13,984 nucleotides of DNA, from the NCBI GenBank assembly GCA_031262205.1, contig JAISID010000022.1, forward strand, positions 1 to 13,984. The letters run 5' to 3'. The DNA comes from Holosporales bacterium (lineage in GTDB: Bacteria > Pseudomonadota > Alphaproteobacteria > RUG11792). This document shows positions 7,054 to 13,782 of the stretch, piece after piece (the stretch's first letter is position 1; the number at the start of each line of letters is the position of its first letter). The notes under the pieces were generated by a model. It made no database searches, had not been told where the DNA came from, and worked only from the letters and a program-made list of their open reading frames with translations. The position numbers were made by a program, and so were the translations under genes.

Positions 7054-8007
7054 CTATTCAGATTTTACGAATTCTTCGATTTGAGAAACCGTTTCAAGGG
7101 GAATAACGTTCGCTTCGGGATATGTTCTCTTCAACATTTTCGATAACTTCCTTCCAGGAGCCGCTTCAACTATTTTATCAATCTCGGGATCGTTAATTAA
7201 GAAGTCTGTCGTTTCTCTCCACCTAACTCTATTCGTCATTTGGCGGATTAAACATTCGTGTAAATCTTCCTTTTTATCAAGAGGCCGAGCGGTTACATTC
7301 ATTATAACCGGAACGTTGAAATCATTATATTTAAAGTCTTTTGATAAAATTCCATCGAACTCCATAGCAGCTTTAGCCATAAGCGGGCTGTGAAAAGGCC
7401 CGCTTGTGTTGAGCTTGATAGCCTTTATCATATTGGTTGAATTTTTAACTTTCTCTATAACTTCGAATACCGCCTGTTTATTGCCGCTTATCACAACTTC
7501 CGACGGAGAGTTATCATTTGCGATCACGCAGATATTTCTGCCGGAATTATATTGAGATACTATGTCTTCTATTTCAGCCGTACATACTCCGAGAAGAGCG
7601 TACATACAACAATCGTCGTTTCCGTTTTCTCGCGACATTAGTTCTCCGCGAATCTTAATTATTTTCGCAGCTTCGGATATTGAAAATACGCCGGCGGCGC
7701 AAAGGGCTGAATATTCTCCAAGAGAATGTCCCGCTAAGTATTTGCATTTTTTTTTAATAACGTATCCGAACTCTTTTTCCAGGATATTTATGCATGCCAT
7801 ACTCACTGCAAAAATAGCTAATTGCGCGTTTTGAGTTTTTGTTAGTTCCTCAATAGGGCCTTCTTCGATTATCTTAGATAGCTTAAAAGACACTGCGTCG
7901 TCGATTTCTTCAACAACGTCTGAACCAGCCTTGAAACCGTTCGCAAAAGCGGTCGCCATCCCTACGGTTTGAGCGCCTTGACCTGGAAATATAAGCGCGT
8001 TTGACAT
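7054..8007 (-). CDS. fabD: Malonyl-CoA:ACP transacylase FabD
   Basis: FabD loads malonyl groups from malonyl-CoA onto acyl carrier protein, giving the extender for fatty acid synthesis. The 317-residue length is normal. The N-terminal LIFPGQGAQ, the nucleophile elbow GHSLGEYSA (Ser95), the substrate Arg120 in IRGELM, and the catalytic His206 in GPFHSPLM are all present, as is the late TNRVRW. There is no Shine-Dalgarno sequence before the ATG, but the rpsO stop is only three bases upstream, so it is probably translated by coupling to rpsO. It ends in TAG. Confidence 0.95.
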   Translation of the reverse strand: MSNALIFPGQGAQTVGMATAFANGFKAGSDVVEEIDDAVSFKLSKIIEEGPIEELTKTQNAQLAIFAVSMACINILEKEFGYVIKKKCKYLAGHSLGEYSALCAAGVFSISEAAKIIKIRGELMSRENGNDDCCMYALLGVCTAEIEDIVSQYNSGRNICVIANDNSPSEVVISGNKQAVFEVIEKVKNSTNMIKAIKLNTSGPFHSPLMAKAAMEFDGILSKDFKYNDFNVPVIMNVTARPLDKKEDLHECLIRQMTNRVRWRETTDFLINDPEIDKIVEAAPGRKLSKMLKRTYPEANVIPLETVSQIEEFVKSE

Positions 8008-8010
8008 TAA

Positions 8011-8280
8011 TTATTTACGTAACTCTAAGCGTTTAATAAGCGTCTGATACCTTGCTTCGTCGACGTTTTTTAAATAGTCTAACAGTTTCCTTCTTTTACC
8101 CACTAAACCGAGAAGCCCTCGTCTTGTGTGAAAATCTTTTTTATGAAGGTTCATGTGTTCCGTAAGGTTTTTAATACGGCATGTTAATATGGCGACTTGA
8201 ACTTCCGGCGAGCCGACGTCATGCTCGTTAATCGCGTATTCGCTTATTAGCTCTTGTCTTTTTTGCGGTGTTATCGACAT
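8011..8280 (-). CDS. rpsO: 30S ribosomal protein S15
   Basis: S15 is a primary binder of 16S rRNA in the small-subunit platform. The 89-residue protein is complete, with the family segments DVGSPEVQVAILT, LTEHMNLHKKDFHTRRGLL and GKRRKLLDYL. AGGAGA at 8287-8292 precedes the ATG, and a promoter at 8388-8417 gives a leader of about 100 bases, long enough for the S15 feedback control known in other bacteria (inferred only). It heads an rpsO-fabD-fabG operon. The common neighbour pnp is absent, and tying S15 to fatty acid genes is unusual. Confidence 0.96.
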   Translation of the reverse strand: MSITPQKRQELISEYAINEHDVGSPEVQVAILTCRIKNLTEHMNLHKKDFHTRRGLLGLVGKRRKLLDYLKNVDEARYQTLIKRLELRK

Positions 8281-8387
8281 CTTAATTCTCCTATGTTTAA
8301 CTTCGTTTCAATTATGTATTCTGTTCCATTTACGAAAACAACAGGGATGTCGTCTAGTACGTTTTCCAACGGAATCAAAACACCTAT

Positions 8388-8417
8388 AGTATAACGAGTC
8401 TTCCATTATTTTTGCAA
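8388..8417 (-). promoter_or_regulatory. Promoter of the rpsO-fabD-fabG operon
   Basis: On the minus strand TTGCAA (8412-8417) and TATACT (8388-8393) are separated by 18 bases. The leader to the rpsO ATG is about 100 bases. Confidence 0.45.
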
Positions 8418-8698
8418 TACGTTTGAAAACCATTTGGAATCATTTGAGGGAAACGCAAAATAATCGTAATTAAATTTTTCGGAATCATTTCTCGATATCC
8501 CCCAAACGACGACAAGCAACAAATAAGATTTAGAATCATCCACTAACGCCCTGCAAGCAAGATTTGTACGCAAAAAATAAGACTGAAAAGAAAAGTTGTC
8601 GCTGAGTTTCCAACAGGAATTAATTACGGGGTGTGTTAGGGCATGATTCTCACTTTTTGCTAAGAGAGCGTATAGGAGAACGAGCGTTTCTTTTACAG
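8418..8698. other. Gene-free stretch upstream of rpsO, dense in the dispersed motif
   Basis: Together with the rpsO leader this gap runs 8281-8698. It contains four versions of the motif: TTGGAATCATTTGAGGG (8434-8450), CGGAATCATTTCTCG (8480-8494), and the two ends of the element at 8530-8651. No coding region or clear terminator for the rightward neighbour was found. Confidence 0.45.
8530..8651. repeat. MITE-like element with inverted ends (second copy)
   Basis: The left end reads TTAGAATCATCCACTAACG (8530-8548). The reverse complement of the right end (8633-8651) is GAGAATCATGCCCTAACAC. The two agree over AGAATCAT and CTAAC with small differences between, so they form inverted ends around about 120 bases. 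The interior CTGCAAGCAAGAT (8551-8563) matches the reverse complement of 5346-5358 in 12 of 13 bases, linking this element to the one beside the Abi-type pseudogene. Confidence 0.55.
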
Positions 8699-9841
8699 CT
8701 ATTCCGCAGAACGATTAGATTCGGTTTTTCCTAATATTGTTTTTAGTATCTCGCCGTCGGCTGAAAGAATTTCGTGATTTTGCATGTAGAACTTGAAGAT
8801 ATCGTTGGAGCTGTCGGTTTCGACTATCTTTTTGATTAATTCTTTAGCTTTTGCCACAAAATTCATTTTTGTCGCTATTATCAACAGCAGCCAAAGTTTT
8901 TCAATATTGTCGTCGCTTATGGAAGCCGTTAGTTCTTGAGCTATTTCAAATCCGTCTTTCCTGTTTAATTTTAACAAATAACGAGCCGCTGTTCTGTTCG
9001 GATTTACCGATGTTGTTTCTTTAATAGCGCTTATTATTTTCTTCTCGTTGTATTTTATAGAATCGTGAGAACCTACAAAATCTAAAAACGTCCTCAATAC
9101 CAAAACGCTGCTGGGATAATCTTTATGGAGCTTTTCAATTATTCGAAGTTTTTTCTCCAATGTAGGTTCCATATTGAAATCGACCATGCTAAGCGAAATA
9201 AAATAGCCGTCTATAAATCGTTGGGGGAACCCGTACTTAAATTTTCTAGGATCGAAGAAAAATAAAATTCCGTTTTTCTTTGCCGACTGAGCGATTTCTA
9301 AGATTTCATCTTGAATAGTAGAAAGATATTTTGGGTATTTTTTTATCGCTTTGTCGGCCAATTCAACCGCCGCGTTTAGCTCGTTTTGATCAAGAAGTTC
9401 TTTCAGTCTTAACTTCACGATACATATATCTACGCTTGGAATTTTGGTCTTGCTTATATTCTTCCCCACAGCCAAATTTCGCCTCAGAGATAAAGCCGTT
9501 TTTATAGGGGTAAATTTACTGATAACCGTGTTTCTCTTGAACAAACCCGCAAAATCGTAGTCGTTCGCCATGATTAACTCCGCTATTTGTCTTATTGAAT
9601 TTTCCTCTTCTGTTTTCTTGTTCCTAGTAAATAGTAAACTGATGCGTTTTAGTAAACTCTTAATAAAAAAGCAAAGAGACAAGATAGAAAACACAACGGC
9701 CATTGCGAAGTATATTCCAATGGAAAAATCTTTCCCCAGAATATGTAGCTCGAAACGCCCGATGTCTTTCGAATATATCTGCAAAACAACCAGGGTTGCA
9801 ACCACGATAATAAACCCCGATAACTTCTTAAAAAAACTCAT
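8699..9841 (-). CDS. HemY-like inner-membrane TPR protein
   Basis: The 380-residue product starts with two membrane segments (about residues 9-24 and 43-62) separated by DIGRFELHILGKDFSIG. That spacing and the segment resemble the N-terminal domain of proteobacterial HemY-like proteins, where D-x-G-x-V-x-I-x-W-L-G lies between two helices. The rest is helical and repeat-like: NELNAAVELADKAIKKYP (near 155-172), LRIIEKLHKDYPSS and AKELIKKIVETDSSND read as TPR-type units. HemY of gammaproteobacteria is associated with haem synthesis genes, but its role is unclear, and no haem gene is nearby. No good Shine-Dalgarno sequence precedes the ATG. It is divergent from lepB across about 260 bases. It ends in TAG. 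Confidence 0.65.
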   Translation of the reverse strand: MSFFKKLSGFIIVVATLVVLQIYSKDIGRFELHILGKDFSIGIYFAMAVVFSILSLCFFIKSLLKRISLLFTRNKKTEEENSIRQIAELIMANDYDFAGLFKRNTVISKFTPIKTALSLRRNLAVGKNISKTKIPSVDICIVKLRLKELLDQNELNAAVELADKAIKKYPKYLSTIQDEILEIAQSAKKNGILFFFDPRKFKYGFPQRFIDGYFISLSMVDFNMEPTLEKKLRIIEKLHKDYPSSVLVLRTFLDFVGSHDSIKYNEKKIISAIKETTSVNPNRTAARYLLKLNRKDGFEIAQELTASISDDNIEKLWLLLIIATKMNFVAKAKELIKKIVETDSSNDIFKFYMQNHEILSADGEILKTILGKTESNRSAE

Positions 9842-10099
9842 TCAGTACTTCACGCAAACTCGAGGCTTTCTGAGAAGAGTTTACAATAGCCTCTTCTTAA
9901 AGAAAATTAAAAATCTGTTTTTCCAATACGACGTTGGAGCGTACTCTTTAATATATGTTAAACTCGAGATGCTTTAAAGATATATAAGCAGGCCATTTAA
10001 TTTGCCGTCGCGACGAAGGAACGGTTAAATCTTAGTTTAACTCCTATGGCCTTTTGCTGTAAGATATTAGTAATATCAAATGTTTCCAACTTTTTAAAA

Positions 10100-10840
10100 A
10101 TGAACGATAAACTTTGGAAAAACATAAAAGAGTGGCTCTACGTTCTTGTTTCCTTCACGCTTATTAGTTGCTTCTTATTTCAGCCTTTTAAAATTCCGTC
10201 TGGTTCAATGATTCCAACGTTGCGAGTCGGCGATTTTTTAATCGTAAACAAATTTTGTTATGGATACTCCAACGACTCTTTTAGAATCGGAACGTTCACG
10301 TTTCCGCTGCCGAAAATTACGAAAAGACTATTTCCTACGCTTCCGCAACGCGGAGACGTCGTTGTTTTTAGAAATGAGAAAGACAGAAATCAGAACTATA
10401 TAAAAAGAATCATAGGACTTCCAGGGGACAAAATAGAGCTTATCAACGGAATCGTACATATTAACGACAAACCGGTTGAAATCAAAGAAGACGGGGAATA
10501 TTCGATAATCGATGAAGGCGAATACGTCGTATACAAAAAATTTATAGAAAAACTGCCGAACGGATACGAACACGCGATAATCAAAAGATTTGAATTTGGC
10601 CAGGCTAGTCTTGATAACGTAGGGCCGTTTATTGTTCCAGAAGGACATTATTTCATGATGGGAGACAACAGAGACAATTCTCAAGACAGCCGCGTCATGG
10701 AAGCTGTCGGTTTCATTCCTCTTGAAAGAATCATGGGACGAGCCGAATGTATATTTTTCTCTTCGAGCTGTTCGTTATTCGAGATTCTTAAATGGCCGTT
10801 CTCGATAAGATTCGAAAGGATATTTAAAACCATAAACTAA
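10100..10840 (+). CDS. lepB: Signal peptidase I
   Basis: LepB cuts signal peptides from Sec and Tat exported proteins on the outer face of the inner membrane. From the ATG at 10100 it has 246 residues. One membrane helix (about 12-28) is followed by the catalytic Ser36 in PSGSMIPTLRVGD, the general base Lys102 in YIKRIIGLPGD, and the late box GDNRDNSQDSR. An upstream in-frame ATG at 10046 would add 18 residues. I prefer 10100 because it places the helix near the N-terminus, as in relatives, but neither start has a good Shine-Dalgarno sequence. An insert between the Ser and Lys boxes (near residues 58-82) is typical of alphaproteobacterial LepB. It is followed directly by rnc: the stop TAA and the rnc ATG abut with no spacer, the classical lepB-rnc pair. 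Confidence 0.93.
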   Translation: MNDKLWKNIKEWLYVLVSFTLISCFLFQPFKIPSGSMIPTLRVGDFLIVNKFCYGYSNDSFRIGTFTFPLPKITKRLFPTLPQRGDVVVFRNEKDRNQNYIKRIIGLPGDKIELINGIVHINDKPVEIKEDGEYSIIDEGEYVVYKKFIEKLPNGYEHAIIKRFEFGQASLDNVGPFIVPEGHYFMMGDNRDNSQDSRVMEAVGFIPLERIMGRAECIFFSSSCSLFEILKWPFSIRFERIFKTIN

Positions 10841-11476
10841 ATGGAAAACATAGAAGCCTCTTTAGGATATAAGTTTAAAAATAAAAGCCTGTTGCATGAC
10901 GCTCTCAAACATTCGAGCATTAAGAAATTTGCGATTCGGTTTGAAAGGCTCGAGTTTCTAGGAGATAGGATTCTTGGCTTGGTCGTCGCGGAATATATTT
11001 TTCAAAATTCTAAAGAAGCCGAAGGAATAATGGCTAAAATGCTATCTGTTTTCGTATGCGCCGATTCATGCTATAAAATCGCGCTCAAAATAGGAATAGA
11101 TAAAAATATAGCGACTGCGGGAGAATATCTCAAAAACAACAAAACCGTTCTTGCAGACGCTATGGAGGCCGCGCTCGGAGCCGTGTTTATCGACGGCGGG
11201 TACAAAGAAGCAAAGGAAGTTATACTGCGGCTTTGGGAGGAAATATTTAAAAATCACAACGAACTAGAAGACCCGAAAACCAGACTGCAGGAAATCTGCC
11301 AGGCTCAAACTGGGAAACTTCCGTCGTACGAGCTTATCTCGGTAACCGGGCCGGATCATTGTCCAGAATTTACCGTATCGGCGGCTTTTAACGGAAAGCT
11401 AACAAAAGCAACCGGACATTCGCGAAAAGAGGCCGAAACGGAAGCGGCTAAGCTATTACTTAAAATCATACGATAA
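10841..11476 (+). CDS. rnc: Ribonuclease III
   Basis: RNase III cleaves double-stranded RNA, in rRNA precursor processing and mRNA turnover. In the 211-residue protein the signature ERLEFLGDRILGLV (35-48) supplies Glu35, Glu38 and Asp42, and DAMEAALGAVFIDGG supplies Asp106 and Glu109 for metal binding. A double-stranded RNA binding domain follows from DPKTRLQEICQA to the end, including KEAETEAAKLLL. The usual LTHRS and N-ERLEF approach is altered to LKHSS and RFERLEF, a small departure. The ATG directly abuts the lepB stop, so translation is probably coupled. It is followed by a likely terminator at 11529-11567. Confidence 0.95.
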   Translation: MENIEASLGYKFKNKSLLHDALKHSSIKKFAIRFERLEFLGDRILGLVVAEYIFQNSKEAEGIMAKMLSVFVCADSCYKIALKIGIDKNIATAGEYLKNNKTVLADAMEAALGAVFIDGGYKEAKEVILRLWEEIFKNHNELEDPKTRLQEICQAQTGKLPSYELISVTGPDHCPEFTVSAAFNGKLTKATGHSRKEAETEAAKLLLKIIR

Positions 11477-11528
11477 TTCTTTAAGAGAAGTCGCGTCTAT
11501 TGAAATTTATTTTGCAGATTAAATCTGC

Positions 11529-11567
11529 GCCTTGAGGGTATCGCCAGACATTACGCCAAGGCTTTTT
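11529..11567 (+). terminator. Rho-independent terminator after lepB-rnc
   Basis: GCCTTG (11529-11534) pairs with CAAGGC (11557-11562), followed at once by TTTTT. The loop is long (22 bases), so the hairpin is only moderately strong. Confidence 0.5.
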
Positions 11568-11600
11568 ATATAGAGTCATTTTTCAATGTTCCGCGAGCAA

Positions 11601-11625
11601 CGATTGTATACAAGAAATACAATCG
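11601..11625. repeat. 9-bp inverted repeat with 7-base loop
   Basis: CGATTGTAT (11601-11609) and ATACAATCG (11617-11625) are exact reverse complements. There is no T-tract. It lies between the two copies of the dispersed motif in this gap, so it may be the interior of a third element. Confidence 0.45.
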
Positions 11626-11657
11626 AAGCTAGCCAGCTGTAAATGAAACGTCAGGAT

Positions 11658-11676
11658 ATTAAGGGATGATTCTCTG
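11658..11676. repeat. Dispersed intergenic motif copy
   Basis: ATTAAGGGATGATTCTCTG fits the family consensus. The reverse complement of 11658-11676 resembles the sequence near 11573 (GTCAT, then CAATGTTCC), which would make an element of about 100 bases. Confidence 0.4.
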
Positions 11677-11721
11677 AAAAGTTCGGCCTTGCAAAACTTG
11701 TCGCCAATAAATAAAACTCTC

Positions 11722-11749
11722 TGAACAGTCTCTAGAAAATCGCTATAAA
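11722..11749 (+). promoter_or_regulatory. Candidate promoter for the RpiB-like gene
   Basis: TGAACA (11722-11727), a 16-base spacer and TATAAA (11744-11749), 47 bases before the ATG at 11796. Confidence 0.35.
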
Positions 11750-11795
11750 ACCTGTTAAAATGAGGGGGTAGTCCCGCGTCTATGCGACATAGTTA

Positions 11796-12320
11796 ATGCT
11801 AATGAGAAATATATGTACGTCTTTACTAGCCGTTTTGCTAGCTGGCTGTTCGTCTTTTAAAATCCCCCGCGATCCCAATTTACAAATTGCGATAGCCGCC
11901 GATCACGGCGGGGTTAAATTAAAGGAAAAGATCGTTAAAAGCCTTGAAGATTCCGGTTTTAAAGTCGTCGATTACGGAACGTTTAACGATAAAATTTCGG
12001 TTGATTATCCCGATTACGCTCAAAAAGTCGCTCGTCATGTTTTACATACAAAAAATTCCTTCGGAATCTTAATTTGTCGTTCCGGCATCGGCATGAGCAT
12101 TGCTTCAAACAGATTTAAAAATATAAGAGCGGCTCTTTGTCTATCGCCTAAAATGGCCAAGTCGGCTCGGGAGCATAACGACGCCAATATTATTTGTTTC
12201 GGAGCCGATTATTCAAATCTAAATTCGTGTCTTAATTGCATTAATATTTTTATTAATTCCAAATTCCAAGAGGGAAGACATTTAAAGAGAATTAATAAAA
12301 TAGAGCAAAATTTTGAGTAA
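11796..12320 (+). CDS. rpiB: RpiB/LacAB-family sugar-phosphate isomerase with lipoprotein signal peptide
   Basis: Residues 30-170 are a complete RpiB domain. RpiB interconverts ribose 5-phosphate and ribulose 5-phosphate. Motifs: AIAADHGG (Asp36, His37), DYPDYAQKVA, the catalytic Cys94 in GILICRSGIGMSIASNR, REHNDANI (His127) and FQEGRHLKRI. The first residues are unexpected: a short basic start, a hydrophobic core and LLAGCSS, a textbook lipobox with Cys18 as lipidation site and Ser at +2, which in the Lol rule favours the outer membrane. No ATG or GTG exists between the lipobox and the domain. A TTG inside the signal is the only other option and would still keep the AGC. So the enzyme is predicted to be exported and lipid-anchored, odd for a cytosolic pathway. 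Gly after the catalytic Cys is replaced by Arg95. The Shine-Dalgarno sequence is weak; ATG at 11802 is an alternative. fabH follows 131 bases later. Confidence 0.85.
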   Translation: MLMRNICTSLLAVLLAGCSSFKIPRDPNLQIAIAADHGGVKLKEKIVKSLEDSGFKVVDYGTFNDKISVDYPDYAQKVARHVLHTKNSFGILICRSGIGMSIASNRFKNIRAALCLSPKMAKSAREHNDANIICFGADYSNLNSCLNCINIFINSKFQEGRHLKRINKIEQNFE

Positions 12321-12391
12321 AAATAAATTCGTTATCCCGAATTAGATTTAAGCTAAAAACGTCGGGCTAAACGGAACCAGTTTTTTCGCGA

Positions 12392-12420
12392 CTTTACAAA
12401 ACAAAAAGCGTTTGGTAAAG
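12392..12420. promoter_or_regulatory. Inverted repeat in the fabH leader
   Basis: CTTTACAAAAC (12392-12402) and GTTTGGTAAAG (12410-12420) pair over 11 positions with one mismatch, loop of seven. It ends 31 bases before the fabH ATG. It could be an operator for a fatty-acid regulator or an RNA stem-loop; the T-run lies before it, not after, so a terminator in the fabH direction is unlikely. Confidence 0.35.
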
Positions 12421-12451
12421 TTACGAAATTGAAAGGAAAACCAACAACTTA

Positions 12452-13411
12452 ATGAAAACCATAATAAGCGACATAGCGACTTATCTTCCGTCAAAGATCG
12501 TTACAAACGACGATTTATCGAAAATTCTCGATACCTCTCACGAATGGATATATACCAGAACAGGAATTGAAAAACGCCGCGTTTCGGCCGAAAATGAGTT
12601 AGCTTCCGATCTTGGGATAGCCGCCTCTAAAAAAATCTTAGAACAAACAAATCTGAATCCGCTCGACATAGACGCAATTATTGTTTCAACAACGACCGCA
12701 GACAGAAGGTTCCCTTCTTGCGCCTGTCGAATCCAAGGAGCAATAGGAGCTAGCAGAGCCTTTGCTTTTGACTTAAACGCCGCATGCGCTGGATTTATTT
12801 ATTGTCTTGCGGTCGCCGATAGTATCATGAAAAGCATGAATTTAAAAAATATCTTATTAGTAGCGGCGGAAACATTGACTAAGTTTGTCGATTGGACCGA
12901 CAGGTCTACTTGCGTCTTGTTCGGCGACGGAGCCGGAGCAGCGCTGCTCAAGGCGTCTAACGACGAGTCTAAGGGAATAATCGCAACGAAATTATATTGC
13001 GACGGCGAGGAAGAAAAATACAATTCAATATTGTCTCACAGCGGTTCTCAAAACGGCAATCGCGGATATACGACTATGGCGGGAAGAGCCGTTTTTAAAT
13101 ATGCGATTGAGGACATGACGTTATCGATAAATGAAATACTGGCGGAAAACAACATGACAATTAACAACGTAGACTGGATAATTCCGCATCAAGCGAACAG
13201 AAGAATCCTCGAATCAATGTGTAAACTGAAAGGATTCCCTATCGGAAAAGTAATAATAACAACAAGAGATCACGCTAACACATCGTCCGCCTCGATTCCA
13301 TTAGCGCTCAAAGAAAAGATGGACGAAGGACAAGTTAAGCAAGGGGATACTTTGCTTTTTACGGCCTTGGGAGCAGGATTGGTTTGGGGATCGGCAATAG
13401 TAAAACTGTAA
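12452..13411 (+). CDS. fabH: 3-oxoacyl-[ACP] synthase III FabH
   Basis: FabH starts fatty acid synthesis by condensing an acyl-CoA with malonyl-ACP. The 319-residue length is normal. The catalytic triad is complete: Cys112 in NAACAGFIY, His246 in IIPHQANRRI, and Asn276 in HANTSSASIP. The N-terminal TRTGIEKRR (CoA-binding region) and FGDGAGAAL are also present. AAGGA lies 14 bases upstream of the ATG, a long spacing; no better start is available. plsX, the frequent upstream partner, is absent; the RpiB-like gene takes its place. The leader has an inverted repeat at 12392-12420. It ends in TAA. Confidence 0.95.
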   Translation: MKTIISDIATYLPSKIVTNDDLSKILDTSHEWIYTRTGIEKRRVSAENELASDLGIAASKKILEQTNLNPLDIDAIIVSTTTADRRFPSCACRIQGAIGASRAFAFDLNAACAGFIYCLAVADSIMKSMNLKNILLVAAETLTKFVDWTDRSTCVLFGDGAGAALLKASNDESKGIIATKLYCDGEEEKYNSILSHSGSQNGNRGYTTMAGRAVFKYAIEDMTLSINEILAENNMTINNVDWIIPHQANRRILESMCKLKGFPIGKVIITTRDHANTSSASIPLALKEKMDEGQVKQGDTLLFTALGAGLVWGSAIVKL

Positions 13412-13427
13412 TGCGAATATAAAACAG

Positions 13428-13470
13428 CGTTTTGCAGATTGTCGTCGGCAAAGCGATAATTTACTTTTTT
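13428..13470 (+). terminator. Likely terminator after fabH
   Basis: CGTTTTGC (13428-13435) pairs with GCAAAGCG (13448-13455) including one G-U pair. A T-rich run follows after a 10-base gap (13465-13470), so termination strength is uncertain. Confidence 0.4.
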
Positions 13471-13473
13471 CTT

Positions 13474-13492
13474 TTAGAATCATTCTTTAACG
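13474..13492. repeat. Dispersed intergenic motif copy, reverse orientation
   Basis: TTAGAATCATTCTTTAACG, with the small palindrome AGAAT-C-ATTCT at 13476-13486. It closely matches the left end of the element at 8530. Confidence 0.5.
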
Positions 13493-13529
13493 TACGACCG
13501 TAATTCTGAGATTTGGTTTCATAAGAGAA

Positions 13530-13572
13530 TTAGGAGATTATCCCCTACCTCATAGTAATGATTTTGTAATTG
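13530..13572. repeat. Dispersed intergenic motif copy related to 1622-1680
   Basis: TTAGGAGATTATCCCCTA, then TAGTAAT and TTTTGTAA. The hairpin half and both flanking words also occur in this order after 1624, separated there by a longer spacer, so the two are relatives by descent and not only by the motif. Confidence 0.5.
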
Positions 13573-13634
13573 GCTTGTCGCGAGAGCTTTAGTTTTATCA
13601 TCGTATATCAATGGATAATTTCGTTATTTTATTT

Positions 13635-13782
13635 ATAATATTTATCTTTTGGCTCCCGCGATTATACCGATTTATCACGCGTAACTTGTCAAGGGACGCT
13701 TCGCTTCGCTCAGCTCTCACGCCCTTGACAAGTCGCTTTATAAATCGGTCGAGATATCCTCGTTCCAAAAGATAAATATTAT
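13635..13782. repeat. 148-bp interrupted inverted repeat
   Basis: Three nested perfect arms: an 18-bp outer arm ATAATATTTATCTTTTGG (13635-13652) with 13765-13782, a 10-bp arm ACCGATTTAT (13666-13675) with 13740-13749, and a 12-bp arm ACTTGTCAAGGG (13684-13695) with 13722-13733. They are separated by unpaired bulges. The loop carries a GCTTCGCTTCGCT run. It has no coding capacity. It could be a palindromic mobile unit or a large hairpin RNA. Confidence 0.8.

Larger units (their letters stand above)
11477..11795. other. Gap between rnc and the RpiB-like gene
   Basis: The 319 bases hold no coding region. In order they contain a small hairpin CAGAT-TAA-ATCTG (11515-11527), a terminator, a weak then a clear copy of the dispersed motif in opposite orientations (about 11573-11590 and 11658-11676), a 9-bp stem-loop between them, and a promoter at 11722-11749. 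Confidence 0.5.

Noticed and set aside
9570..9977. Plus-strand open frame of 135 codons upstream of lepB
   Set aside because: Most of it lies antisense to the HemY-like gene and only its tail enters the gap. No start signal or family similarity was seen.
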